A stretch of 64,000 bases of DNA from an uncultured Prevotellaceae bacterium (GCA_900315455.1 OMZE01000010.1:1-64000), one strand, 5' to 3'; shown: positions 51,474-61,657, counted from the stretch's first letter. A program made the numbers and translations. Notes: generated from the sequence alone by a model not told the origin.

Positions 51474-52637
51474 ATGCCTGTAAAGATTCTTAGTGTCGAC
51501 GACGAACTTGACCTGGAACTGTTGTTGACACAATACTTCAGAAGGAAAATCAGAAAAGGAGAATATGAATTCCATTTCGCCCACAATGGCCTGGAAGCCC
51601 TCACGATGCTTCTCAAGGAAAAGGACTTCGACATTATCCTGAGCGACATCAACATGCCCGAGATGGACGGATTGTCGCTGCTGACGAAAATCAACGAGAT
51701 GCAGAACCCGGCATTGAAGTGCATCATGGTGTCGGCCTACGGCGATATGGGCAACATCCGCCAGGCGATGAACAACGGTGCCTTTGACTTTGCCACGAAA
51801 CCCATCGACCTTGACGACCTCAGCGTGACCATCGAGAAAGCCATCGAGCACATCACCTACATCAAGGCGATGCAGAAAGAGCACATCCAGTTGGAGTCGA
51901 TCAAGGGCGACCTGGCCGTGGCGAGTGAGATACAGCAGGCCATCCTGCCAAGCATCTTCCCGCCATTCCCCGAGAATGCCCACCAACTCGACATCGCTGC
52001 CTCGATGTATGCCGCCAAGGATGTGGGGGGCGACTTCTACGACTTCTTCCGCATCGACGACGACCACATCGGTTTCGTCATCGCCGACGTGAGCGGCAAG
52101 GGCGTGCCTGCCGCCATCTTCATGGCGGTGAGCCGCACACTCATCCGTGCTACTGGCATCAGGGGCGTGTCGCCCTCGGAATGCATCACCTACTGCAACA
52201 ACCTGTTGGTAGAGGAGTCGGTGAACAGCATGTTCGTTACCGTGTTCTATGGCATCTACAACGTCAAGACAGGCGAGGTGACCTACTCCAATGCCGGCCA
52301 CAATCCACCCTATGTGGTGAAGGCCGATGGTAGTCTCAGACGACTGCCCATAAGCAGTGACATCATCGCGGGATTCATGGAAGACATCAGTTTCAAGGAA
52401 GATACCTTCACGCTGGAACACGGCGACACACTGATGCTCTATACCGATGGCGTGACAGAAGCCGTGGACACCGAATTGAATGAATATGGCGAAAGCAGAC
52501 TGGAAGCATTGCTGAAAAATACTCCCCATGACGGCTGCCAGCAGATGATAGACGCGGTGAAGGCCGACGTGAAAGCCTTTACCGGTGACGCTGAACAGAG
52601 CGACGACATCACGTTGCTTGCCCTGAAACGACTATAA
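51474..52637 (+). CDS. response regulator with PP2C-type (SpoIIE/RsbU) phosphatase
   Basis: The protein has 387 residues. The receiver domain (1-125) has Asp9 and Asp10, phospho-acceptor Asp58 (IILSDINMPEMDG), Ser87 and Lys109. A helical linker (LAVASEIQQAILPS) leads to a SpoIIE phosphatase (DVGGDFYDFF, VIADVSGKGVPAA, GHNPPY, YTDGVTEA, SDDITLL) holding the metal-binding Asp residues. Phosphorylation would switch the phosphatase on a serine/threonine-phosphorylated partner, often an anti-sigma antagonist; none is in the window. It is the first gene of the signalling operon. Confidence 0.9.
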   Translation: MPVKILSVDDELDLELLLTQYFRRKIRKGEYEFHFAHNGLEALTMLLKEKDFDIILSDINMPEMDGLSLLTKINEMQNPALKCIMVSAYGDMGNIRQAMNNGAFDFATKPIDLDDLSVTIEKAIEHITYIKAMQKEHIQLESIKGDLAVASEIQQAILPSIFPPFPENAHQLDIAASMYAAKDVGGDFYDFFRIDDDHIGFVIADVSGKGVPAAIFMAVSRTLIRATGIRGVSPSECITYCNNLLVEESVNSMFVTVFYGIYNVKTGEVTYSNAGHNPPYVVKADGSLRRLPISSDIIAGFMEDISFKEDTFTLEHGDTLMLYTDGVTEAVDTELNEYGESRLEALLKNTPHDGCQQMIDAVKADVKAFTGDAEQSDDITLLALKRL

Positions 52638-52649
52638 TTTCCCAACGGC

Positions 52650-54284
52650 GTGGACAGAAAGCAAATCATAACGGCTTGCGCAGGATTGCTGCTGGCAGGA
52701 ATCGCTGCCGGAGGCTTCATCGGCTGGCATTCGGAGCACAAGAAGGTGAAAGACCTGCAGGTGCGGATTGACGAGATGAAGAAGCAGGAGATGCGGTCGA
52801 CCGTGATGAGAAGTGTCAGCGCCCAGATGGAGGACATCGCCAACGAGCAGAGGGAAATCTCTGACGAGAAACGCGAGGAAGCCCTCCAGCAGACAAGAGT
52901 AGCCAATGAGATGCGACTGCGCTCGGAGCACGAACGGCAGAACGCCCTCGAGGCAGAGCGCGATGCGGTGGCATCAGAGAAAAGGGCCCTCGAAGCCACG
53001 GCGGTGGCAGAGACCCAGCGGGAGCGTGCCGAAGAGCAGCAGCGGTTGGCAGAAGAACAGCGGCTGCTGGCTGAGCACCAGCGCATACAGGCAGAGTTTT
53101 CGAAACGCAAGGCCGATACCCTCAGTTACATCGCTCTCGGTCGTTCGTTAGGCTCCATCTCCTCCCTTCAGTTACAGGCTGGCAATGTTGACCTGGCCAA
53201 CCTGCTGGGCTACGCCTCCTACCTCTACACATCGCGCTATGGAGGCGATGTGTACTATCCTGCCGTCTTCCAACCTCTCATGGATTTGAGTCAGAGCAAA
53301 TTGTTGTGGACGGAACACGTTGGTGCCGTGATGAACATAGAATACCTGCCGGGTCAGGAAAACACACTTATCTCCATCAGCAACTATGGCGAAATCATCC
53401 TCTTCGAGAGACAGGGAACCCGGCTGAAGACAAACGTACTCTTCAATAACAGCAAGTTCGACTTCCGCGATGTCATCGTAGACACCACCACCGGGAGTAT
53501 CTATGCCGTGAGCCGTACCGGCCATCTCGTTATTATCCAGAACGACCTCAAGACCGTGAAGACCCTTACGCTCGACAACGTAGAGCATCCGATGCGTCTG
53601 CACGACCTCAACGAGCGGAGCATGCTCGTCGTCGGCGAAAGAGCCCTTGCGCTGGTAGACCTGAAACAGCAGGTTGTGAGCGGTACCCGGCAACTGCCAT
53701 TCCGCGTTACCATGGGTTCGCGCAAGAATAAACTGCCCCTGCTCTTCGACGACCAAGACATGATGCACCTGGTGAAGGGCCTTGACGACTACAGCACGGA
53801 GAAAGTGCCTGTCAGCGGGCACGTGACCGCCTACTGCGAATCGAAGAACACGGGCTTGGAAGCCTATGGCATGAGCGACGGCACCATCTGGCTGTTTGAC
53901 AAGCATGGAAAGGGACAAAAACTCATCGGCCATCGTTCACGCGTCTCGAAGATGAAGATGAACGGCCGCAGGCTCTACTCTTCCAGTTACGACGGTACGG
54001 TGAATCTCTGGATAGCCGACAAGGAGAAAATAGACCCGATGACGCTGGTAGAGACCGACAAATGGATTATGCATTTCTGTTTCGACTCGAAGAAGAACAC
54101 CTTCTGGCTGGGTGACGTCAAAGGCAATATCACCGCCGTCAACATCTCCGTGCCCGTGATGGTGGAAACCGTCAAAAAGAAACTGAAGCGCGACCTTACC
54201 ACCGACGAGTGGAATTTCTATATCGGCCGCGAGGTGCCCTATGAGTCGTTTACCGGAAACCGTGGAAAGGAGGCATCGCCATGA
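52650..54284 (+). CDS. membrane-anchored coiled-coil beta-propeller protein
   Basis: The protein has 544 residues starting at GTG 52650, 12 bases after the previous stop. A single membrane segment (ITACAGLLLAGIAAGGFIGW, 6-25) is followed by a long coiled coil (30-155, rich in Glu, Arg and Gln: AEEQQRLAEEQRLLAEHQ) and a WD40-like propeller (about 200-530, with YSSSYDGTVNLWIAD as the clearest blade). It has no catalytic motif and could be a scaffold that links the phosphatase to the sensor proteins. It overlaps the next gene by four bases. Confidence 0.8.
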   Translation: MDRKQIITACAGLLLAGIAAGGFIGWHSEHKKVKDLQVRIDEMKKQEMRSTVMRSVSAQMEDIANEQREISDEKREEALQQTRVANEMRLRSEHERQNALEAERDAVASEKRALEATAVAETQRERAEEQQRLAEEQRLLAEHQRIQAEFSKRKADTLSYIALGRSLGSISSLQLQAGNVDLANLLGYASYLYTSRYGGDVYYPAVFQPLMDLSQSKLLWTEHVGAVMNIEYLPGQENTLISISNYGEIILFERQGTRLKTNVLFNNSKFDFRDVIVDTTTGSIYAVSRTGHLVIIQNDLKTVKTLTLDNVEHPMRLHDLNERSMLVVGERALALVDLKQQVVSGTRQLPFRVTMGSRKNKLPLLFDDQDMMHLVKGLDDYSTEKVPVSGHVTAYCESKNTGLEAYGMSDGTIWLFDKHGKGQKLIGHRSRVSKMKMNGRRLYSSSYDGTVNLWIADKEKIDPMTLVETDKWIMHFCFDSKKNTFWLGDVKGNITAVNISVPVMVETVKKKLKRDLTTDEWNFYIGREVPYESFTGNRGKEASP

Positions 54285-57106
54285 AAAGACTGCTGACCAC
54301 CCTCATGCTACTGATGCTCATTGCCATGGCTTATGGTCAGGGCATACCCTTCATCCGCAATTTCACTGCTGATGAGTATGGTGCCAACAACACCAACTAC
54401 GACATCGAGACCGACGAGAACGGCAATGTGTTTGTGGCCAATTTTGAGGGACTGTTGTATTATGACTATGCGGAATGGCGCCTCATCCACACCCCGGGCA
54501 TCACACGTATCACCGTGGTATACAGGGCAAAGGACAATACCATCTGGGTGGGCGGCTACAACTACTTCGGCAAAGTGGTGAGAAAAGACAACGGAGATAT
54601 AGCGCTGAAGAGAATAGGAGACAAAGGTTTCTTCCGCGGCGAAGTGACGGAAATCTACGAGTATGAAGGTGAGATACAGTTCGTTGCCGATGATGCCACT
54701 ATTTATAAGGTAGAGAATGACAAGTTGACTGTGAAAAAGACAGTTGCCAAGGAGGCGGTAAGGATAGGCATGCTCGATGTGGTGAATGTAGAAGCCCTGG
54801 AACGTGGCGAAAAAGACGTGGCGAAGAACGACACCGTGATCACACTGCCCTTGGGCTATGGCCTGGAAGCCCATGTGATGAAAAACGCCGGCATCGCCGT
54901 CACCGACAAGGGGCGATTGCTCTATATGCTCACCGACGCAAACGGTCTTTGTTCAAACAATGTGGCGTATGCCGCCTACGACGGGCGAGGCCATCTGTGG
55001 GGTGCAACAGGCAGGGGTATCTTCGTCATCCATCTGCCTACTGGTGTCTCTCGTTTCACCCCCCAGGAAGGACTCTCCAGTGCTGTGCTCACCATAGAGT
55101 CGCTCAACGGCATTATCTACGCCGGCACCGACGACGGACTGTTCCGACAAGAAGGTCGCCAGTTTGTGAGAGTGCCTGAGGTGAGACATGCCTGCTGGGA
55201 GTTGAAGAAGAGCAACAACAGTCTGCTCGCTGCCTCCGCCGACGGTGTGTTCCGTATCCTCCCTGGCGGGCATGCTCGCCAGTTGACCTCCAGCCATACC
55301 ACGTCACTGCTCGAAGATGGCTCGCAAATCTACTGTGGCGAACTCACCGGCTTATATATGATTCAGAGCAACGGGAATGACAGGAAGAAGGTGCTTAATC
55401 TGAATAATCTCAGGAAAATCGTAAAAGACAAGAACGGAACCATCTGGATGCAAAACCTGTTTGGCTCGATATGGTATAAAAAAGCCGATAGCAGCACCTT
55501 CGAACAATATAAGGGCAAGGAAGAGAATTTCCAGACGATAGTGATGACCGACGGACAGGCAACCATAGTCAGTGCTGAAGACACCAAGCCCTTTCCCTAT
55601 CCCCTTGTGTCGTATGTAGACCAGAATGGCGTCACATGGATGACCAACAACGAAGGGAAAATGCTCTATAGGTGGAAAAACGGCAAGAGACTGGAAGACA
55701 TGGACCGACTGCTGTTTTACATCAACAACATGCCCATCCAGGCCATCTACACCCAGCAAAACGAGATTTGGATGGGAAACGACCAAGGACTGACCGTCAT
55801 CGACACCAAAGCACAAGACCCCACAATCGTCGTCAAGCCCAAACTCTACATCCGTACGGTAAGGCTGGGCAGCGACAGTATCCTCTGGGGTGGATTCGGC
55901 GACATGCCCGAGGAACTCCCGACACTCAATCATGACGAGAACGACCTGACATTCACTTACTCGATCGACTCTCCATCCTTCTCCACGTCCACGGTATACC
56001 GCTACCGACTGAACAACGGCAGTTGGAGCAGTTGGAGTCCCAATACGAAAGCGGTTTTTCCCAACCTTTCCCCCGGCAGATACACCTTCTACGTTCAGGC
56101 ACACGATGCACTTAACAATCTTACAGGTGTTTTAAGCATCAAGTTCTACATCAAGCCACCTTTCTATTTGAGGTGGTATATGAACTTGCTCTACTTGTTG
56201 CTCCTTGGTACCCTGATTTACTTCTTCTTCCGCTTCCGTGTGCGGAGGCTGGAGAAAGAGAAGGTAAGGCTGGAGAATGTGGTGCAGGAACGCTCGGCAG
56301 AGGTGGTGAGACTGGAGAAGATGGCCACGGCAGGTAAACTGACCCAAGGACTCATCGACCGCATCCTCAATCCCCTGAACTATATCAACAACTTCACCAA
56401 ACTCTCCGAGGGCTTGGTGAAAGACGCCAAGGCCAACGTGGAAGACGAGAAAGAGCACATGGACGAAGACAACTACGAGGACACGATGGAAGTGTTCGGC
56501 ATGCTCTCGGTGAACCTGAAGAAAGTAGGTGAACACGGGCAGAACACCACACGTATGCTGAAGGCGATGGAAGAGATGCTGAGAGACAGGTCGGGCGGTA
56601 TTATTGCCATGGACCTCATGCCTGTCATCCATCATGATAAGGAGATGCTGCTCGAGTATTACAAACAGGAAATCGAGCAATACGGCATCAAGACCATTGT
56701 TGATGACAGTGAAGAACCGTTGCCTATCAACGGCAACGCCGACCAACTGAGCAAGGCCATCATGAGTTTGCTGGCCAACGCCGTGTATGCCGTCGTGAAG
56801 AAAGCCCGGAAGCAAACCGATGAGGGTGAGGGCCGACGCTATGTGCCAGGGATTGCCCTGCAGGTGGGCAGGCACCAAAAAGCCGTCGACATCATTATCC
56901 GCGACAACGGCATCGGTATCGGAAGCAACATCCTCGACAAGATATTCGACCCCTTCTTCACCACCAAGACCACGAGCGAGGCTGCTGGCATCGGACTCTA
57001 CCTGAGCCGTGAAATCATTCAGAATCATGGTGGAGATATTCAGGTAGATTCGGTAAAAGGCGAATACAGTGAGTTTACCATCACGTTACCGATTAGAAAA
57101 TCATAG
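54281..57106 (+). CDS. Reg_prop/Y_Y_Y sensor kinase lacking its phospho-histidine
   Basis: The protein has 941 residues. A signal peptide is followed by Reg_prop propeller blades (about 20-555; NTIWVGGYNYFGKV, GHLWGATGRGIFV), a Y_Y_Y domain (560-620), one membrane segment (630-650) and a cytoplasmic kinase part. In the H-box the expected HEIxNPL reads DRILNPLNYI (near 692), so the acceptor His is Asp. The ATPase domain seems whole: SLLANAVYAV (N box), DNGIGIG (G1), PFFTTKTT and AAGIGLYLS (G2). It probably senses a periplasmic ligand and acts through the intact kinase encoded next. Confidence 0.88.
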   Translation: MKRLLTTLMLLMLIAMAYGQGIPFIRNFTADEYGANNTNYDIETDENGNVFVANFEGLLYYDYAEWRLIHTPGITRITVVYRAKDNTIWVGGYNYFGKVVRKDNGDIALKRIGDKGFFRGEVTEIYEYEGEIQFVADDATIYKVENDKLTVKKTVAKEAVRIGMLDVVNVEALERGEKDVAKNDTVITLPLGYGLEAHVMKNAGIAVTDKGRLLYMLTDANGLCSNNVAYAAYDGRGHLWGATGRGIFVIHLPTGVSRFTPQEGLSSAVLTIESLNGIIYAGTDDGLFRQEGRQFVRVPEVRHACWELKKSNNSLLAASADGVFRILPGGHARQLTSSHTTSLLEDGSQIYCGELTGLYMIQSNGNDRKKVLNLNNLRKIVKDKNGTIWMQNLFGSIWYKKADSSTFEQYKGKEENFQTIVMTDGQATIVSAEDTKPFPYPLVSYVDQNGVTWMTNNEGKMLYRWKNGKRLEDMDRLLFYINNMPIQAIYTQQNEIWMGNDQGLTVIDTKAQDPTIVVKPKLYIRTVRLGSDSILWGGFGDMPEELPTLNHDENDLTFTYSIDSPSFSTSTVYRYRLNNGSWSSWSPNTKAVFPNLSPGRYTFYVQAHDALNNLTGVLSIKFYIKPPFYLRWYMNLLYLLLLGTLIYFFFRFRVRRLEKEKVRLENVVQERSAEVVRLEKMATAGKLTQGLIDRILNPLNYINNFTKLSEGLVKDAKANVEDEKEHMDEDNYEDTMEVFGMLSVNLKKVGEHGQNTTRMLKAMEEMLRDRSGGIIAMDLMPVIHHDKEMLLEYYKQEIEQYGIKTIVDDSEEPLPINGNADQLSKAIMSLLANAVYAVVKKARKQTDEGEGRRYVPGIALQVGRHQKAVDIIIRDNGIGIGSNILDKIFDPFFTTKTTSEAAGIGLYLSREIIQNHGGDIQVDSVKGEYSEFTITLPIRKS

Positions 57107-57110
57107 CATT

Positions 57111-57929
57111 ATGGAACAGATAGAACAACTCAGGCAACGACTCCAACAACAAGAGAAACTGGCATCGCTGGGAACGCTTAGCGCAGGCATCGCCCATGAG
57201 ATACAGAATCCTCTTAACTTCGTCATCAATTTCAGCAAGATGTCGGACAAGTTGCTGCGCGACCTCACCGACATCCTGAAAGACAACGAGGACAAACTGC
57301 CTGAAGAAGACCGCAAGGATGCCGACGACATCATCGCCGACCTAAAGGGTAACATGGCCAGGATAGCGGAACACGGCGAGCGTGCTGTGAGCATTATCCA
57401 GAACATCCTGATGGTGTCGAGAGGCAAGGACGACGAGTTTCTGCCCACCAATATATGCAAACTGGTCAAGGAGTATGTATGGCTGTCGTATCATGCCCTG
57501 CGCGCCAACCACAAGGGATTCAACATCAGCATACACGAACAGTATGAAGAAGGGCTGGCACCGTTGATGGTCATTCCACAGGACCTGAGCCGTGCCGTGC
57601 TCAATGTGATGAACAACGCCTGTTATGCCGTATGGAAGAAGAAGCAGTATGCCGGCGACGACTATCTTCCCGAGGTGTCGGTCATCGTCAGGACAGACGG
57701 CGCCAACCTCGTCATCAGCATTGCCGACAACGGCGAAGGCATGACCGAGGAAGTGAAACAGCGGCTTTATGAGAACTTCTTCACCACCAAGCCCGTCGGT
57801 CAGGGAACAGGACTGGGTATGGGCATCGTGCGCGACATCATCGAGAACAAGCATGGAGGAACGGTATCCTTTTTATCCACAGAAGGCGAAGGTACAACCT
57901 TCACATTCACCATACCCATCAGGAAATGA
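57111..57929 (+). CDS. soluble histidine kinase
   Basis: The protein has 272 residues from ATG 57111. A short N-terminal coiled coil (EQLRQRLQQQEKLASLG) leads to a complete H-box (GIAHEIQNPLNFVI, His29), N box (VLNVMNNACYAV), G1 (DNGEGM), F box (FFTTKP) and G2 (GTGLGMGIV). No sensor or membrane part is present, so it depends on partners. It resembles the cytoplasmic part of the preceding sensor and could form mixed dimers with it, supplying the missing His. The receiver/phosphatase encoded at 51474 is the likely target. Confidence 0.88.
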   Translation: MEQIEQLRQRLQQQEKLASLGTLSAGIAHEIQNPLNFVINFSKMSDKLLRDLTDILKDNEDKLPEEDRKDADDIIADLKGNMARIAEHGERAVSIIQNILMVSRGKDDEFLPTNICKLVKEYVWLSYHALRANHKGFNISIHEQYEEGLAPLMVIPQDLSRAVLNVMNNACYAVWKKKQYAGDDYLPEVSVIVRTDGANLVISIADNGEGMTEEVKQRLYENFFTTKPVGQGTGLGMGIVRDIIENKHGGTVSFLSTEGEGTTFTFTIPIRK

Positions 57930-60343
57930 AGAAACTGCACCTGATCATAATCCTCATTTTCTGGCTGTCGACACTTTCCGTTCACGCGCAGGAAAACGCC
58001 TCACGGCAAATATTCAACCAAGCCGAGAGCGAATTCGCCATTGGACGTGTAGAGCAGGCCATTCAACTGTTGCAGGACAACCTGGTGGGCTTCGATGGCC
58101 TTCTCAAACAAAGTGCCTACCGCTTGCTGGCGCTCTGCTATCTGAGTGAGGACCGCACAGAAGAAGCCCGATACTATGCGGAACAACTGATAAAACTCAA
58201 CAATTATTACAACTCTACCGACGACCCTGCCCGTTTTCAGGAACTCATCAGCCAACTCAAGGAAGGTATCGCCACCACCATCACCACGGCATCCAGCCAA
58301 AGTGAGAGCATTAACGAGGCACCCGGTCCCATCACTATCATCACCTCGGAAATGATAGAGGATTTGGGCAACAACAAGGACTTGGGGCAGATACTCGCGG
58401 CTTATGTGCCTGGCATCGCCAAAATAACCCACCTCAATGAGGGAGATAATCTTTCCATGCATGGTGCCTTCTCCAACACGCAGGAACTCATCCTGGTCAT
58501 GGAAAACGGTCACCGATTGAATACACGTTACGACAACAGCAGTACCACAGGCTACTCTATCAGTACAGAGAAGATCGACCATATCGAGGTGTTGCGAGGT
58601 CCTGCCTCCTCACTGTATGGCAATGTCGCCCTATCGGCTGTGGTGAATATCATCACCAAGAGCGGTAGGGATGTAGACGGGGTGAAGGTAAAATATGGTT
58701 ACGGCAGTTTCAACACCCACAAAGCCGACCTCACGGTTGGCACGCAGTTTCTGGATGCCGACATCTTCGCCTGGGCGTCTATCTATACCTCCGATGGACA
58801 AATACGCCATTTTGGTGATGATAAGGGCTATCCTCTGAGGAGTCCTGGATATTCAACTTATGAAGAATATAATGATTATAAGTATTACTACTTTGGCACA
58901 GACCGAATTATCGTTGGCGGCTATAAGGATAAACCTTCTTATGATGTAGGCTTGACGTTCAGGCTCAAGGGATTTGCCCTGTCATTCAGCCGGAAGAACA
59001 CCAAGAAGATTTTGCCTAAGACCACTTATTATGGCGGTTATGACTACAGCAAGTATTATCCTTTATATGGCATCAAGCCAGGCAATGCTTCGGAATCAAC
59101 CCATGCAGATATCGGCTATACCCGTCAGTTGGGAAAATTTTCTCTCAATGCCTCCTTATACAGCGACTGGTATAACTGCTCTTACTATAATGTAATACTT
59201 GATTCGTCTATCATTGTTTCACCTACAATAAACCAATTCAATGAAATAGTGATGGATACTATATATGATATCGGACGTTTTTCGTTCAACAATTTCAATG
59301 AGCATACGATAGGAGGACATATCAGGGCATCGTCTAATTATCAACATGGCATCATGAAAGGGAGTTTCCTGATTGGATGTCAGTTCGAGCACTTTTCGCT
59401 GCTGTCGATGAATAGTTTTTGGGGGGAACATTTTTCGGATGTCATTAATGGGGATTTAAAATCCCAGAAAATCAATGACGCCGGAAAAGAAAGCATCATG
59501 TCATTTTTCTTGCAAGCCAAGCATTATTTCCAGTCACGTTTCATCCTGAATGCCGGTTTCCGCTACGATCTTAAATACCGGCAGGAAGAAGATGTCGTCA
59601 AATCCTTTTCTCCACGACTTGCCCTGTTGTATATACCCCATGAGCGTTTCAGCCTCAAGTTGTCTTATTCCGAGGCTTTCGCCGATCTTTCGTTCTATAA
59701 CCGTTTCATCACGAAGACGGATTATACCACTTTGAAGCCTCAGCATTTGTCGGCGCTTCAACTCACTGCCATGGGAACCTTTCCTGCACTTCATCTCAAT
59801 TATGAGGCCAATCTCTTCTACAACAAATACAACAACCTCCTTAACTGGTTGAATAGAGAGGAATATTCCAACAAAAACACAGGACAACTCACCAATGTCG
59901 GTTTTGAGGGAATAGCCAGTTATGCCTACAAGCGTTTCTCTGCTTATTTCTCGCTCTATTACTGCCATGATGTCGATTCAAGGGATTATTATTACAACAA
60001 ATCCAAGAAGATGGTATGTGCAGTTCCACATTTCACGCTCAATCTTCATGCAGCAGCCTATCTGTTGCAGGGAAAGAGCCACGAACTCAAGATTTATGGC
60101 CATTCGTCGTATTCAGGCAGAAAATTGAATTATGGATTGGAAGAAGAACAAGATTTCTACTTGGATGGGAAATTACTCTTCGACCTTGGCATCAAATACT
60201 GTTACAAGCAGAACTTGAAACTTTCACTCGACTGTGAAAACATCTTTGATACTTATCATTACATATGTGGACCCAGTTACGAGTATGTGCCTGAGTTTCA
60301 GAAAGGACGGATGCTGATGGCATCTGTTTCGTATCAGTTCTGA
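57926..60343 (+). CDS. TonB-dependent receptor with N-terminal helical repeats
   Basis: The protein has 805 residues. The signal peptide ends near VHAQ (22). Residues 25-120 are TPR-like helices (FNQAESEFAIGRVEQAIQLL), unusual in front of a receptor plug. The plug spans about 130-250 (GPITIITSEMIEDLGNNKDL, HIEVLRGPASSLYGNVALSAVVNIITK), followed by a 22-strand-type barrel ending in MASVSYQF. It sits in the outer membrane and imports or senses a ligand with TonB. The four-base overlap with the kinase gene suggests a joint function. A terminator follows at 60404. Confidence 0.88.
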   Translation: MKKLHLIIILIFWLSTLSVHAQENASRQIFNQAESEFAIGRVEQAIQLLQDNLVGFDGLLKQSAYRLLALCYLSEDRTEEARYYAEQLIKLNNYYNSTDDPARFQELISQLKEGIATTITTASSQSESINEAPGPITIITSEMIEDLGNNKDLGQILAAYVPGIAKITHLNEGDNLSMHGAFSNTQELILVMENGHRLNTRYDNSSTTGYSISTEKIDHIEVLRGPASSLYGNVALSAVVNIITKSGRDVDGVKVKYGYGSFNTHKADLTVGTQFLDADIFAWASIYTSDGQIRHFGDDKGYPLRSPGYSTYEEYNDYKYYYFGTDRIIVGGYKDKPSYDVGLTFRLKGFALSFSRKNTKKILPKTTYYGGYDYSKYYPLYGIKPGNASESTHADIGYTRQLGKFSLNASLYSDWYNCSYYNVILDSSIIVSPTINQFNEIVMDTIYDIGRFSFNNFNEHTIGGHIRASSNYQHGIMKGSFLIGCQFEHFSLLSMNSFWGEHFSDVINGDLKSQKINDAGKESIMSFFLQAKHYFQSRFILNAGFRYDLKYRQEEDVVKSFSPRLALLYIPHERFSLKLSYSEAFADLSFYNRFITKTDYTTLKPQHLSALQLTAMGTFPALHLNYEANLFYNKYNNLLNWLNREEYSNKNTGQLTNVGFEGIASYAYKRFSAYFSLYYCHDVDSRDYYYNKSKKMVCAVPHFTLNLHAAAYLLQGKSHELKIYGHSSYSGRKLNYGLEEEQDFYLDGKLLFDLGIKYCYKQNLKLSLDCENIFDTYHYICGPSYEYVPEFQKGRMLMASVSYQF

Positions 60344-60403
60344 ATGGATGATAGTCACCCATCCTTGTTAAACTCATTTGTGGGAATAAACAGAACCCAC
60401 CCA

Positions 60404-60445
60404 AAGCCCATGAATTCTTCGGCGGATTCATGGGCTTGTTGTTTT
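60404..60445 (+). terminator. terminator of the signalling operon
   Basis: AAGCCCATGAAT (60404-60415) pairs perfectly with ATTCATGGGCTT (60426-60437), followed by GTTGTTTT. It lies 60 bases after the receptor stop codon. Confidence 0.88.
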
Positions 60446-60589
60446 AGGGGGGGAGGACGTGCAACAAATTTCTTCATGGAATGATAGAAAACGGGTGCGG
60501 CATGGCTCTATAAGGTCGGATGAGGCACGGAAAGGCCGATTCCAGAAAACCTAGAAGTTGTGCCCGACACGAACAAGGGTATCAAAAAC

Positions 60590-61657
60590 ATGAGTAACTA
60601 CCGTTTTGTGACAGTCAACCCATCCGACTACGCCATCGTTTTCAAGAAAGGCAACATCGTGAAGGAAGGCCGTGGCTTCAGATTCTTTTGCACTCCTCTC
60701 ATTCAATATGTGATTATCCCGGGAAAAGTGAATAACATCACCTTCTCTGCCGACCAGATAAGCCGTGAGAATCAGGGTGTCGAGGTCAGCGGATTTGCCA
60801 TCTGGAAAGTGGGTGACCCCAAGAAAATCTATCAGAGTTTCGACTTCAAGCAAGACAACGATACGATGGAGCAGGTGAGCGTCTTCCTGAAGGATGTCGT
60901 GGAATCGGCCATCCGTCACATGGTAGCCAACATGACCATCGAAGAGGTGCTCCGCAAACGCGGTACCATCATCCTGCAACTGAAGAAGGAACTGGAATAT
61001 ATCTGCGAACAATGGGGCATCGTGGTGGAGACCATCGAGATAAAGAACGTGAGAATCCTTTCGAAGACCTTGTTCGACAATATGCAGGCGAAGTTCCGCA
61101 ACGCTATCAGGCTGGAGGCTGAGACCAACTCCATAGAGACTGAGAAACAGATTGAGGAGCAACGCATCCATGTGAGTGACCAGACGAAAATCATCAAACA
61201 GCAGAGTGAGTTGGCCGACCGCGAGCGAAAGAAACAACTTCAACTGCAGGAAATCAACGACAAGGGCGAGGTGGAGAAGCACCGCCGCGAACAAGACCAT
61301 GCCCTGAAGAAGGAGGAGATGACCCATGAATGGGAACTCTTCAAGGAAGAAGAGGAATACAAACGCCAGCAGATGCTCGAACAGGGCCAGACACTCACCG
61401 AGGAAGAGAAAATACAGGCACTGCAGGCAGAACTTGACATGAAGAGGAAACAACTGGAAGTGGAACTGCAGAAACTGAGTATCGAGATAGAGCGGATGAA
61501 GGTGGAGACGGAGAACATGAAGAAAGACCACCGCATCATCATGGCGGAGAACCTGCCGAGCATGTTGCAGAACCTCAAGATTGAGCGTCTCGACCTCGGC
61601 GGTACCACCCTCGACACGCTGCTCGCATCTCTCAAGAATGTGTTTGAGAATCAATGA
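60590..61657 (+). CDS. SPFH/band-7 domain protein
   Basis: The protein has 355 residues from ATG 60590 (a GTG at 60560 would add ten). Residues 1-190 form an SPFH-type domain (VFKKGNIVKEGRGFRFFCTP, VEVSGFAIWKVGDP, WGIVVETIEIKNVRI), as in flotillins. Residues 190-325 are a long charged coiled coil (EEQRIHVSDQTKIIKQQSEL). There is no membrane segment. Flotillin-like proteins form large rings or clusters on membranes; the role here is unknown. It has no close co-transcribed neighbour. Confidence 0.8.
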   Translation: MSNYRFVTVNPSDYAIVFKKGNIVKEGRGFRFFCTPLIQYVIIPGKVNNITFSADQISRENQGVEVSGFAIWKVGDPKKIYQSFDFKQDNDTMEQVSVFLKDVVESAIRHMVANMTIEEVLRKRGTIILQLKKELEYICEQWGIVVETIEIKNVRILSKTLFDNMQAKFRNAIRLEAETNSIETEKQIEEQRIHVSDQTKIIKQQSELADRERKKQLQLQEINDKGEVEKHRREQDHALKKEEMTHEWELFKEEEEYKRQQMLEQGQTLTEEEKIQALQAELDMKRKQLEVELQKLSIEIERMKVETENMKKDHRIIMAENLPSMLQNLKIERLDLGGTTLDTLLASLKNVFENQ

